This document shows positions 9,536 to 17,447 of a stretch of DNA of 64,000 nt, piece by piece (position 1 is the first letter of the stretch; each line of letters starts with the position of its first letter). The DNA is from Nitrospirota bacterium. GTDB lineage: Bacteria; Nitrospirota; JACRHL01. A program made the translations under genes and the position numbers. The stretch covers positions 1 to 64,000 of the forward strand of contig JACRHL010000021.1 of the NCBI GenBank assembly GCA_016212085.1, given 5' to 3'. The notes under the pieces were generated by a model, which did not search any database, was not told the origin of the DNA, and saw nothing but the letters and a program-made list of their open reading frames with translations.

Positions 9536-9802
9536 TCAGCCGGCCATCCGGGCCCCGGCGCTCATGCGCCGGTCGGAGCAGTCCTCGGTGCACGACCCGG
9601 TGACGTGGCGGGTGATGCACTCCCGGCAGAAGGCGCCGTTGGCGGGGGGCAGGTTGCTGCCCTTGTAGTGGTCCTCGGGCCAGCTGGAGCAGTTCACGCA
9701 GAAATGCCAGGGGTCGGCCTTGCGCCGCATGCGGCGGTACGGGTGGGCCGTGGCAACCCCCCCCATCGGACCGATGCCCGCCTGGGTTCCGTTACCGTTC
9801 AT
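9536..9802 (-). CDS. Cys-rich small protein, paralog 1
   Basis: This is an 88-residue soluble protein with a GGAGG ribosome site before the ATG at 9802. The core reads HPYRRMRRKADPWHFCVNCS, then WPEDHY, PPANGAFCRECITRH and C-x3-C. It shares PYRR, WHFC-x2-CS-WP, PP, C-x2-EC-x2-RH and a final C-x3-C with two neighbours (9792 and 10876). Three cysteine pairs and conserved His suggest a structural zinc or other metal site; this is inference. I recall similar WHxCxNCxxWP proteins as conserved hypotheticals elsewhere and know no function. Its 5' end overlaps the end of paralog 2 by 11 bases, so the two are probably co-transcribed. Confidence 0.8.
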   Translation of the reverse strand: MNGNGTQAGIGPMGGVATAHPYRRMRRKADPWHFCVNCSSWPEDHYKGSNLPPANGAFCRECITRHVTGSCTEDCSDRRMSAGARMAG

Positions 9803-10103
9803 TTGACACCTCCGCCACCGCAACCTTGCCCGGCCGCCCCGGCGGAAGGGCGTCCGTGACCGGAGCGGCCGGGCCCGCCGCCCGTCGGGGCGGCCGGACC
9901 GCGCCGGCGGCCGCGGCCCGCTGGCCGCAGCCGCCGGCGCACGACCCGGTGGCGTGGCGGGCGGCACACTCGTGGCAAACGTCACCCTCGGCGGGGGGTT
10001 CCCCCTGGGCCACGTAGTGGTTGCGCGGCCAGCCGGAACAGTTCACGCAAAAATGCCACAGATAGGCGGCGCGGTGCGCCACCCGGCGGTAGGAATGATC
10101 CAT
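9792..10103 (-). CDS. Cys-rich small protein, paralog 2
   Basis: This 103-residue relative of the proteins at 9536 and 10876 starts MDHSYRRVAHRAAYLWHFCV, followed by NCSGWPRNHY, PPAEGDVCHECAARH and C-x3-C. The start at 10103 was chosen over an in-frame ATG at 10124 because GGGGAGG lies at the right distance and because the paralogs also begin MDH-YRR. It carries a proline/arginine-rich C-terminal tail of about 35 residues that the other two lack. The tail could be a decayed read-through into what was once spacer. It is upstream of paralog 1 in the same direction. Confidence 0.78.
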   Translation of the reverse strand: MDHSYRRVAHRAAYLWHFCVNCSGWPRNHYVAQGEPPAEGDVCHECAARHATGSCAGGCGQRAAAAGAVRPPRRAAGPAAPVTDALPPGRPGKVAVAEVSNER

Positions 10104-10315
10104 GCGATACCTCCCCTTCCCCATCCAAGAAGAAAGTCTCCCCCATCGCGCATGTCACGCTGGATTGTCAGTCCATGTAACTTTAGCACAAATTAGCCAA
10201 GCGCGATTCATGCGCTTCGTCATGCGGACGAACTGCTATTTACCGGCATGGCCCGCCGCCGTGCTAGCATTGGGGATGCCCCCTTGATCCGGGCCATTTC
10301 TCATGGAGCGTCGCC
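10104..10315. other. Divergent intergenic region
   Basis: This 212-base gap between the Cys-rich gene pair (minus) and the VOC gene (plus) contains a locally AT-rich stretch (10170-10210), likely promoter DNA. A possible -10 (TAGCAT, about 10264) precedes the VOC gene. No coding sequence is seen. Confidence 0.4.
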
Positions 10316-10741
10316 ATGGAACCGCGCATCAGCCTCGTCACCCTGGGCGTTGCCGATCTGTCCCGCAGCCGGGCGTTTTACGAGCGCCTGGGCTGGAGGG
10401 CGTCGTCCGCCTCCACCGACACGGTGGTGTTCTTCCAGGCGGGCGGCATGATCCTGGGCCTCTACCCGCGCCGGCTGCTGGCGGAGGACGCCCGCCTCGA
10501 CCCCCAGGGCAGCGGCTTCGGCGGCATCACCCTGGCCCACAACGGCCGCGGCAAGGCCGAGGTGGACCGGCTGCTGGCCGAGGCCGTCGCCGCCGGGGCC
10601 ACCCTGCTGAAACCGGCCGAGGACGCGTGCTGGGGCGGCTACTCCGGCTACTTTGCCGATCCGGACGGCCACCCGTGGGAGGTGGCCTGGAACCCGTTCT
10701 TCCCCATCGCCGACAACGGAACCATCTCCCTGCCGGAGTGA
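10316..10741 (+). CDS. VOC-family (glyoxalase/dioxygenase-fold) protein
   Basis: This 141-residue protein is made of two beta-alpha-beta-beta-beta units typical of the vicinal oxygen chelate superfamily. The first is ISLVTLGVADLSRSRAFYERLGW and the second ends GYFADPDGHPWEVAWNPFF, the hallmark closing motif with a metal-ligand Glu. Members include glyoxalase I, bleomycin-resistance proteins and dioxygenases. The typical first-strand His is replaced (SLVTLGV), so metal binding and activity are uncertain. No neighbouring pathway narrows the substrate. Confidence 0.82.
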   Translation: MEPRISLVTLGVADLSRSRAFYERLGWRASSASTDTVVFFQAGGMILGLYPRRLLAEDARLDPQGSGFGGITLAHNGRGKAEVDRLLAEAVAAGATLLKPAEDACWGGYSGYFADPDGHPWEVAWNPFFPIADNGTISLPE

Positions 10742-10781
10742 CCGGACGGAACCCGGTGGAGTGACCGGACGGAACCCGGTG
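10736..10781 (+). repeat. 23-bp perfect tandem duplication over a stop codon
   Basis: The unit begins GAGTGACCGGACGG and occurs twice head to tail (10736-10758, 10759-10781). The first copy includes the last sense codon and the TGA of the VOC gene. It looks like a replication-slippage duplication and leaves the protein unaltered. Confidence 0.9.
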
Positions 10782-10821
10782 GACCGGCGCCGGACCCTTT
10801 TTTTCGGCACGCCCGCGCCCG

Positions 10822-10852
10822 CCACGGGGGTGTGGCGGGCGGACCTTGCGCG
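10822..10852 (+). terminator. GC hairpin after the VOC gene
   Basis: The arms GCCCGCCAC and GTGGCGGGC pair around a short G-rich loop between the convergent VOC gene and the third Cys-rich gene. A run of T (10799-10804) lies before it rather than after, so on the minus strand it could serve as the end of the Cys-rich transcript. Confidence 0.35.
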
Positions 10853-10875
10853 CACGCCTGGATTTAAGTCCACTG

Positions 10876-11079
10876 CTAGAACCCGGCGCTCATGCGCCGC
10901 TCGCCGCAGTGCTCGCGGCACATGCCGGAGGCGTGGCGCGCCACGCACTCGGGGCACAGGGGGTCGTCCAGGGGCGGCTGCCCGCACCCCTCGAAATTCG
11001 CCGTCGGCCAGCCGGAGCACTTCACACAAAAATGCCAGGGATCGCTCTCGCGCCGCATCCGGCGATACGGATGGTCCAT
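10876..11079 (-). CDS. Cys-rich small protein, paralog 3
   Basis: This 67-residue protein is the most compact of three local paralogs. It starts MDHPYRRMRRESDPWHFCVK, followed by CSGWPTANFEG, PPLDDPLCPECVARHASGMC and C-x2-RRMSAGF. The final RRMSAG is shared with paralog 1. The ATG at 11079 is used because AAGGAG lies nine bases upstream; an upstream in-frame ATG lacks a site. The fixed C-x2-C / C-x2-C-x3-H / C-x3-C pattern suggests a small metal-binding fold. Function is unknown. It is separated from its paralogs by the VOC gene. Confidence 0.8.
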   Translation of the reverse strand: MDHPYRRMRRESDPWHFCVKCSGWPTANFEGCGQPPLDDPLCPECVARHASGMCREHCGERRMSAGF

Positions 11080-11325
11080 GCCGGTGCCCTCCTTGGCCAC
11101 GCGACCGCCCATCGAAGATCGGATCTATCGAGTCCGGTGTTTTTTTGTAACACATCCGCCGCCCCGTTGCCATACGGGGAACATGCACCACCCGCCCGGG
11201 CGGCTCCGGGCGGAAAAACCCCCTTGCGGCGAGCGGGTTGGCTTCCATGTTAGAATACTCGGATTTTCCTGGGCCCGGCCCCCGACCCCGGCGGACCGGC
11301 GCCACAACCCCTTTTGGAACCCGCC

Positions 11326-13152
11326 ATGTCCCGCGCCCTCCGCAACATCGCCATCATCGCCCACGTGGACCACGGCAAGACCACGCTGGTGGACCAGCTC
11401 CTGCGCCAGTCCGGCACCTTCGCCGCCCACGAGCACGTGGCCGAGCGGGTCATGGACTCCAACGACCAGGAGCGCGAGCGCGGCATCACCATCCTGGCCA
11501 AGAACACGGCCGTCCGCTACGGCGACACCACCATCAACATCGTCGACACCCCCGGCCACGCCGACTTTGGCGGCGAGGTGGAGCGCGTGCTCAACATGGT
11601 GGACGGCGTGCTGCTGCTGGTGGACGCCTTCGAGGGCCCCATGCCGCAGACCAAGTTCGTCACCGCCAAGGCCCTGGCCCTGGGCCTGCGCCCCATCGTG
11701 GTGGTGAACAAGATCGACCGCCCCGGTTCCGACCCGGAGAACGTGGTCAACCTCACCTTCGATCTGTTCTGCGCCCTGGGCGCGGGCGACGAGCAGCTCG
11801 ACTTCCCCGTGGTGTTCGCCTCCGCCAAGGAGGGGTACGCGGTGCTGAGCACCGCCGACGCCCCCGCCAGCGGCTCCGGCAAGGGCGACATGACCTGCCT
11901 GTTCGAGGCCATCCTCAAGCACGTCCCCGTGCCCGCCGGCGACCCGGCGGCCCCCACCCAGATGCTGGCCACCACCCTGATGTGGGACGACTACGTCGGC
12001 CGCATCGTCATCGGCCGCATCGCCCAGGGCTCCCTGCACAGCGGCGCCCAGGTGGCGGTGGTGGGCGAGGGCGGCCGCATCCACAAGGGCAAGATCAGCA
12101 AGCTGATGGGCTTCAAGGGCCTGCAACAGGTGCCCATCGAGCGCGCCCTGGCGGGCGACATCGTGGCCGTGGCGGGCATCGACGAGATCGCCATCGGCGA
12201 CACCATCGCCGACCCGGACAACCCCGTCGCCCTGCCCCCCATCCGCGTGGACGAGCCCACCCTGAGCATGGAGATCCGCGTCAACGACTCGCCCCTGGCG
12301 GGCCGCGAAGGCAAGTTCGTCACCAGCCGCCAATTGCGCGACCGCCTCTACAAGGAGGTGCGCACCAACGTGGCCATGCGCGTGGAGGACACCACCCAGG
12401 CCGAGGTGTTCCGCATCTACGGCCGTGGCGAGCTGCACATCGGCATCCTGCTCGAAACCATGCGCCGCGAGGGCTTCGAGATGGCCGTGGGCCGCCCCAC
12501 GGTGGTGATCCGCGAGCACGACGGCCACAAGCAGGAACCCTACGAGCACGTGACCGTGGACGTGGACCCCGAGTACCAGGGCACGGTGATCGAGAAGCTC
12601 AGCCGCCGCGGCGCCCGCATGGACGAGATGGCCAACATGCCCGACGGTCGCGTGCGCCTCATCTTCACCAGCCCCACCCGTGGCCTGATCGGCTATTCGT
12701 CCGAGTTCCTCACCGACACCCGCGGCACGGGCATCATGAACCACGTGTTCCACGACTGGGGCCCCCACCTGGCCGATCTGCCCGGCCGCATCAACGGCAC
12801 CCTGGTGTCCATGGTGGACGGGGTGAGCGTGGCCTTCGCCCTGTGGAACCTGGAGGAGCGCGGCCGCCTGTTCGTGGGCCCCGGCGAAAAGGTCTACGAG
12901 GGCATGATCGTCGGCATCCACACCCGCGAGAACGACCTGGTGGTGAACCCCCTCAAGGAGAAGAAGCTCACCAACATCCGCGCCGCCGGGCGCGACGACA
13001 ACATCAACCTGTCGCCGCCCTTGCTGCTCACCCTGGAGCGCGCCATCGAGTTCATCGAGGACGACGAGCTGGTGGAGATCACCCCCAAGTGCATCCGCCT
13101 GCGCAAGCGCCAACTGGCGGAGACCGACAGGAAGCGCGCGCGCGGCAAATAA
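11326..13152 (+). CDS. typA: Translational GTPase TypA/BipA
   Basis: This 608-residue protein has the family's usual length. The G domain is complete: G1 AHVDHGKTT (about 11-19), switch [18 protein letters not shown] (about 128-131) and a SAK motif written ASAKEG. EF-G-like domains II, III and V follow, ending in the BipA-specific C-terminal domain ([20 protein letters not shown] and the lysine/arginine-rich end). TypA binds the ribosome near the EF-G site and aids 50S assembly and growth under stress such as cold. The ATG at 11326 fits the family N-terminus [21 protein letters not shown] likely -10, TAGAAT, lies near 11253. Confidence 0.96.
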   Translation: MSRALRNIAIIAHVDHGKTTLVDQLLRQSGTFAAHEHVAERVMDSNDQERERGITILAKNTAVRYGDTTINIVDTPGHADFGGEVERVLNMVDGVLLLVDAFEGPMPQTKFVTAKALALGLRPIVVVNKIDRPGSDPENVVNLTFDLFCALGAGDEQLDFPVVFASAKEGYAVLSTADAPASGSGKGDMTCLFEAILKHVPVPAGDPAAPTQMLATTLMWDDYVGRIVIGRIAQGSLHSGAQVAVVGEGGRIHKGKISKLMGFKGLQQVPIERALAGDIVAVAGIDEIAIGDTIADPDNPVALPPIRVDEPTLSMEIRVNDSPLAGREGKFVTSRQLRDRLYKEVRTNVAMRVEDTTQAEVFRIYGRGELHIGILLETMRREGFEMAVGRPTVVIREHDGHKQEPYEHVTVDVDPEYQGTVIEKLSRRGARMDEMANMPDGRVRLIFTSPTRGLIGYSSEFLTDTRGTGIMNHVFHDWGPHLADLPGRINGTLVSMVDGVSVAFALWNLEERGRLFVGPGEKVYEGMIVGIHTRENDLVVNPLKEKKLTNIRAAGRDDNINLSPPLLLTLERAIEFIEDDELVEITPKCIRLRKRQLAETDRKRARGK

Positions 13153-13326
13153 CCTCCCCCCGCCCCCCCTCCATGGGGGGGTGGCGCTGGGAAACGGATT
13201 CGCCCCCCTTGCCCCCCCGTTCGCGGGGGGCAGGGGGCGGCGGCCGCGCCGGGCACGCCGGGCGGCCGGCAAAAAACAAACCAACTTACAACCTGTTACG
13301 CCCTTTTTTTGGGCGCGTCGCCGAAT
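13153..13326. other. Hairpin-rich spacer after typA
   Basis: Two C/G-run hairpins are present: CCCCCC-TCCAT-GGGGGG near 13165-13185 and GCCCCCC-N-GGGGGGC at about 13212-13232. They probably end the typA transcript. A run of seven T at about 13302-13308 follows further on. No coding sequence is seen. Confidence 0.5.
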
Positions 13327-13342
13327 TGGCAGACGGCTTGCT
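13327..13342 (+). promoter_or_regulatory. Candidate sigma-54 promoter
   Basis: The sequence TGGCAGACGGCTTGCT has the TGGCA-N6-TTGC geometry of RpoN promoters, differing from consensus only at the sixth base. It would start transcription near 13353, just ahead of the small exported protein gene. It looks like the stronger match at 964. Confidence 0.55.
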
Positions 13343-13414
13343 CCATAACGGGGTACCGGGCCGTTGTGCATTGTGTGCGGCCCGGGGGGAAATGGCGCCG
13401 TGTGTGGGGCGCCG

Positions 13415-13891
13415 ATGTGCAACCCGTGTGGAGGAAAGCCCAAACCGGCAATGAAGCGGATCGTCCTGTTCTACGCCCTGTTCCTGGCCGTGCTGACCGC
13501 CATCGGCATGCTGCCCTTCGCCGGGGCCGGCGCCGGCGGGGCCGGGCCGGTGCTGGAACTGGGCGAGCCCGCCCTGGGGCCGATCCACGCCCTGCGCGGC
13601 TACGTGCAACAGGACGGCTATGTGAGCCTGGACGAGGCGGAGACCACCCTGGAGCTGTCCATCCGCAACCGCTTCGGCCTGCGCCCGGAACAGCCGGGCC
13701 GGCCCCTCACCTTTTTCGGGGGGGCCACGGAGGCGGACGGGCCGTCGTCGTACTTCTCGCCGGACTGGCGCCCGGACGGCCGGGGCGGCAGCCTGAACGA
13801 CTGGTCCGGCCAGCGGGTGGGCGACCTGTCGGCGCTGGACCGGGCCGCCACCGGCGACCTGGAGCGGCTGATCGGAAGCGGCCTGGGCTGA
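13415..13891 (+). CDS. Small membrane-anchored or exported protein, unknown
   Basis: From the ATG at 13415 the protein has 158 residues: MCNPCGGKPKPAMKRIVLFY, one hydrophobic segment (about 14-35), then a soluble glycine/proline-rich part ending in an acidic helix (LSALDRAATGDLERLIGSGLG). An in-frame ATG at 13451 would omit the MCNPCGG segment. The frame stays open upstream to a TTG at 13364, which adds CIVCGPGGNGAVCG and so a CxxC...C...CxxC cluster. A GGAGG at 13430 is badly placed for 13451, which favours an upstream start. I do not recognise the family. It sits under a candidate sigma-54 promoter. Confidence 0.6.
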   Translation: MCNPCGGKPKPAMKRIVLFYALFLAVLTAIGMLPFAGAGAGGAGPVLELGEPALGPIHALRGYVQQDGYVSLDEAETTLELSIRNRFGLRPEQPGRPLTFFGGATEADGPSSYFSPDWRPDGRGGSLNDWSGQRVGDLSALDRAATGDLERLIGSGLG

Positions 13892-13956
13892 CCCATCCGG
13901 CCCGGCAATCCAAAAGACTGGCCCACGCCCCGCGCGAACGGCTATCATGGCGCGCC

Positions 13957-14070
13957 ATGAGCAACCGTCCGCCCACATTCCTGGAATGGATCCTGTCGCT
14001 GCCGTGGTGGGCCAAGCTCATCATCTTCGGCGGCACCGCCCTGGGGCTCTGGTACAGCCTGCCCCACTGA
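13957..14070 (+). CDS. 37-residue single-pass membrane peptide
   Basis: The short frame encodes MSNRPPTFLEWILSLPWWAK followed by a hydrophobic segment LIIFGGTALGLWYSLPH. One transmembrane helix fills the C-terminal half, with a Trp-Trp-Ala-Lys boundary. A possible -10 (TATCAT, about 13942) lies immediately upstream, so the leader would be very short. No family is known to me. The composition is coherent for a membrane peptide, but no ribosome site is obvious. Confidence 0.5.
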   Translation: MSNRPPTFLEWILSLPWWAKLIIFGGTALGLWYSLPH

Positions 14071-14353
14071 CCGGATACCCGGCACGCATGGGCCCTTGAA
14101 CCCGACCTCCCCGCGCCGGACGCCGGCTCGCCGGCAAGCGGCGTTTTTCAACCGCCTGGCCGCTGCACCCGACCGGACGGCGGCGCCCCCCCCCGCATAC
14201 GTAAAGTTCCCACTCCGGCCCGCCGAAACGGGGAATGAGAGATCCGGCCCTTGCCAAGGGCGGGGGAGGGAGACATCGCGGGGTGCCCCGGGGCACCCGC
14301 CCCCCCTTTGCCCGGCGGGCCGCCACCCTTTGCATGGGGCGTGGAGGGGCATC
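14071..14353. other. Intergenic region before a kinase operon
   Basis: These 283 bases contain no gene that I can support. The part from 14150 to 14250 is less GC-rich and probably carries the promoter of the following three-gene operon. Confidence 0.35.
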
Positions 14354-15745
14354 ATGGACGACGGCAGCGGCGACATCGCGCGGACCCCGCGCAACCTGTA
14401 CGCCAGCGCCCTGGTGCTGGCGCTGGCCATCATCGGCGGCATGGTCTACGTGCTGGTGAACGGCATGCGCATGTCCACCGTGCACGACCCGCTGATGCAC
14501 GCGGCCCTGGGCATCCGCCACGAGGCCACCCTGGCGCACCTGGGGTTCGAGGAGTTCGTGGCCGGCGAGCCCAACGCCAGCCTGCGCGACGCCTGGGACC
14601 ACCTGGAGCGGGCCGAGGCCCTGGCCCAGGTCATGCTCCAGGGCGGCATGGGCAACGAGGGGTACGTCACCCCCCTCGAGGACGGCAAGCTGCGCCAGGA
14701 GATCACCGGGGTGCTGGTGCAGCTCCGGGCGTTCCGCAACGTGGCCAACCAGCGCCTGGCGCGCCACGAGACCGGGGTGGACGGCCAGCTCACCCACTCC
14801 TTCCATGCCATCTACTGGATGCTCACCACCCGCACCGACGTGGTGCGCGCCAGCGTGCAGCGCACCATGGAGCACGAGGTGGCCGCGTTCCACCACACCC
14901 AGACGGTACTGATCGTCATCTGCCTGATCCTGTCGGGCATCGTGGGCACCCTGTTCCACCGCTTCAGTGTGGGCATGGCCCGCACCGTGCAGGCCTTGAA
15001 GGAGCGCGACGAGGAGCTTTCCGCCCGCACCCGCGAGCTGGAGCACAACAACCGCGAGCTGGAGCAGTTCGCCTACGTGGCCTCCCACGACCTGCGCGAG
15101 CCCCTGCGCAAGATCCAGGCGTTCGGCGACCGGCTGGTGGAGAAGGAGGCCGCGCACCTGTCGGAGCGCGGGCTCGACTACGTGGCGCGCATGGTCGCCG
15201 CCGCCGAGCGCATGGAGGCGCTCATCGAGGGGCTGCTGCTCTACTCCCGCTGCGGCACCCGCACCCAGCCCTTCGCCCCGGTGGACCTGAACCGGGTGGC
15301 CAGGGAGGTGCTGTCGGACCTGGAGGCGCGCATCCACGACACCCACGCCCACGTGGACGTGGGCCCCCTGCCCACCATCCACGCCGACCCCATGCAGATG
15401 GGCCAGCTGTTCCAGAACATGATTTCCAACGCCCTCAAGTTTCAGGAAAAGGGCACCGCCCCGCGGGTGAAGGTGCGCGCCGTGGTGCACGACGACAGCC
15501 TGGATCTGAACTTTTCCGACAACGGCATCGGCATCCCCGAGGAGTACACGGACCGCATCTTCGGCGTGTTCCAGCGCCTGCACGGCCGCGACGAGTACGA
15601 CGGCACCGGCGTGGGCCTGTCCATCTGCAAGAAGGCGGCGGAGCGCCACGGCGGCAACATCGAGGTGATCTCGGCGCCGGGCCGGGGCACCACCTTCAAG
15701 GTGCACCTGCCGGTGCGCCCGGCGGTGCTGGAGCAGGCCGCATGA
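14354..15745 (+). CDS. Membrane-bound sensor histidine kinase
   Basis: This 463-residue kinase has transmembrane helices at about 17-36 and 182-202 that frame a periplasmic helical sensor domain. A short coiled coil (ALKERDEELSARTRELEHNNRELE) leads to the HisKA helix with phospho-acceptor His in FAYVASHDLREPLRKIQAFG. The HATPase_c domain has N (MISNALKF), G1 (DNGIGIP) and G2 (GTGVGLSICKKAAERHGG) boxes. The H-box style HDLREPL is that of phytochrome-type kinases paired with single-domain regulators, as is the case here. A GGAGGGGC ribosome site precedes the ATG. The stop overlaps the next gene's start. Confidence 0.9.
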   Translation: MDDGSGDIARTPRNLYASALVLALAIIGGMVYVLVNGMRMSTVHDPLMHAALGIRHEATLAHLGFEEFVAGEPNASLRDAWDHLERAEALAQVMLQGGMGNEGYVTPLEDGKLRQEITGVLVQLRAFRNVANQRLARHETGVDGQLTHSFHAIYWMLTTRTDVVRASVQRTMEHEVAAFHHTQTVLIVICLILSGIVGTLFHRFSVGMARTVQALKERDEELSARTRELEHNNRELEQFAYVASHDLREPLRKIQAFGDRLVEKEAAHLSERGLDYVARMVAAAERMEALIEGLLLYSRCGTRTQPFAPVDLNRVAREVLSDLEARIHDTHAHVDVGPLPTIHADPMQMGQLFQNMISNALKFQEKGTAPRVKVRAVVHDDSLDLNFSDNGIGIPEEYTDRIFGVFQRLHGRDEYDGTGVGLSICKKAAERHGGNIEVISAPGRGTTFKVHLPVRPAVLEQAA

Positions 15746-16248
15746 CCCAGCGCCTGGACAGCGCCGCCGAGGCCGTGCTGGCGCGCCGCACGCGCCGCCT
15801 CAACATCGTCATCGTCGACGACGACCCGGACGACCGCCTGCTGGCCCGCGAGGCCCTGGACGACCTGGCCGCGCGGGGCGCCGCCCGCGCGGGCAACGCC
15901 ACCCTGGCGGCGGACGGCCACGCCCTGCTCTCCCACCTGAAGCGCGCCGCCGCCGGCAAGGCGCCCTGGCCCGACCTGGTCCTGCTGGACTGGAACATGC
16001 CCGGCATGAACGGCGCCGACACCCTGGCGGCCCTCAAGGCCGATCCGCGCTACGCGGCCATTCCCGTGGTGGTGGTGAGCACCTCCCACGCGGATGCCGA
16101 CATCGCCGACGCCTACCGGCTGGGCGGCAGCGCCTTCGTGACCAAGGCCAACCACTTCGCCGACGTGGTGGACACCCTGGGGCGCATCCTGACCTTCTGG
16201 ACCGGCACGGCGCTGCCGCCGCCGCGCCACGGGGAGGACGCCCCGTGA
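15742..16248 (+). CDS. Single-domain response regulator
   Basis: This 168-residue stand-alone receiver has acidic pocket VDDDPDDR (about 27-34), phospho-acceptor Asp in DLVLLDWNMPGMNG, the conserved Ser/Thr in VVVVSTSHAD and Lys in SAFVTKANHF. This is the Rcp1-like CheY subclass usually encoded next to bacteriophytochrome-like kinases. There is no output domain, so it most likely passes phosphate to another protein in a relay or acts by binding. Its ATG overlaps the kinase stop (ATGA), and its stop overlaps the next gene's GTG. Confidence 0.9.
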   Translation: MTQRLDSAAEAVLARRTRRLNIVIVDDDPDDRLLAREALDDLAARGAARAGNATLAADGHALLSHLKRAAAGKAPWPDLVLLDWNMPGMNGADTLAALKADPRYAAIPVVVVSTSHADADIADAYRLGGSAFVTKANHFADVVDTLGRILTFWTGTALPPPRHGEDAP

Positions 16249-17447
16249 CCGGGCCGGTCCGCACCCTGCTCATCGAGGACGACGCGGACGACGCCCTGCT
16301 CACCCGCGAGATGCTGGGTGACATCCGCGGATCGACCTTCGACATCCATCACGCCCCCACCTACGACGAGGGCCTGCGCCAACTGCTCTCCGGCCAGTTC
16401 GACGTGTGCCTGCTGGACCACCGGCTGGGCGCCCGCACCGGCATCGACCTGATCCGCGAGGCGGTGGCGGCGGGTGCTGACTGCCCCATCATCCTGTTCA
16501 CCGGCCAGGGCGACGAGACCCTGGCGGTGGCCGCCCTGCAACTGGGCGCCCGCGACTACCTGGTGAAGGGCCGGGTGACCCCCAAGGCCCTGCAACGGGC
16601 CATCGGCAACGCCATCGAGAAGCACACCATGGAGCGCGCCCTGGCCGCCCACCGCGCCGAGCTGGAGCAGGCCAACCGCGAGCTGGCCCGCAAGAACGCC
16701 GACATCCAGGGCTTCCACCACACCGTGTCGCACGAGCTGAAGACCCCGCTCACCGTGGCCCGCGAGTTCGCCGACATCCTCATCGAGGGCCTGGCCGGGC
16801 CGCTCGGCGCCGAGCAGGCGGAATACCTGGGCATCATCCGCGCAAGCTGCGACCACATGGCCACCATGATCAACGACCTGCTGGATTCCAGCCGCATCGA
16901 GAACGGCAAGCTGGCCCTGCACCGGGAACCGGTGGACGCGGCGGAGCTGGTGAGCGGCGCGGTGCGCGCCATGGGGCCGGCGGCCAGGGAGCGCGGCATC
17001 GCCCTCGCCTGCGACTGCTCCGGCGGCCTGCCCGCGCTGCATGCCGATCCGGCCCGCCTGAACCAGGTGCTGGCCAACCTCATCGGCAACGCCCTCAAGT
17101 TCACGCCGCCGGGGGGCGCGGTGCGGGTGAGCGTGGCGCCGGACCCCGACGGCGCCTTCCTGCGCATCGCCGTGAGCGACAACGGGGTGGGCATCCGCGC
17201 CGACAAGCTGGACGCCATCTTCCAGCGCTTCTACCAAGTGGACGACCGGCGCGATCAGGAGAAGGGCGGGCTGGGGCTGGGGCTGTCCATCTGCAAGGGC
17301 ATCGTGGACCTGCACGGCGGGCACATCCAGGTGACCAGCCGCGCCGGGACCGGCAGCACCTTCAGTTGCCTGCTGCCCACGGCGCCGCCGGAGGCAGCGC
17401 CACCCGCGCCAGGAAGCCCCCCAGCGCCACGGAGCGGCTCAGGGTGA
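16245..17447 (+). CDS. Receiver-histidine kinase fusion
   Basis: This 400-residue soluble protein starts at a GTG that overlaps the previous stop. An N-terminal receiver (LLIEDDADD; Asp in CLLDHRLG; Lys in YLVKGRV) is followed by a coiled linker. Then come HisKA (GFHHTVSHELKTPLTVAREF) and HATPase_c (NLIGNALKFT, DNGVGI, GLGLGLSICKGIVDLHGG). The order REC-HisKA-HATPase marks a cytoplasmic kinase controlled by phosphorylation, presumably in a relay with the two preceding proteins. Its last 86 bases overlap the end of the convergent kinase gene. Confidence 0.9.
   Translation: MTGPVRTLLIEDDADDALLTREMLGDIRGSTFDIHHAPTYDEGLRQLLSGQFDVCLLDHRLGARTGIDLIREAVAAGADCPIILFTGQGDETLAVAALQLGARDYLVKGRVTPKALQRAIGNAIEKHTMERALAAHRAELEQANRELARKNADIQGFHHTVSHELKTPLTVAREFADILIEGLAGPLGAEQAEYLGIIRASCDHMATMINDLLDSSRIENGKLALHREPVDAAELVSGAVRAMGPAARERGIALACDCSGGLPALHADPARLNQVLANLIGNALKFTPPGGAVRVSVAPDPDGAFLRIAVSDNGVGIRADKLDAIFQRFYQVDDRRDQEKGGLGLGLSICKGIVDLHGGHIQVTSRAGTGSTFSCLLPTAPPEAAPPAPGSPPAPRSGSG

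Noticed and set aside
10182-10195. TTAGCACAAAT matching part of the mobile-element end
   Set aside because: Only 11-12 bases match, there is no inverted partner, and the site lies in AT-rich promoter DNA.
13309-13345. Stretch resembling the start of a tRNA-Leu (GCCGAATTGGCAGACG)
   Set aside because: No acceptor stem, anticodon arm or T-arm can be completed downstream. The TGGCAG...TTGC part is better explained as a sigma-54 promoter.
11125-13443. Long minus-strand frame opposite typA
   Set aside because: TypA on the plus strand has every GTPase motif; the opposite frame has no recognisable sequence.
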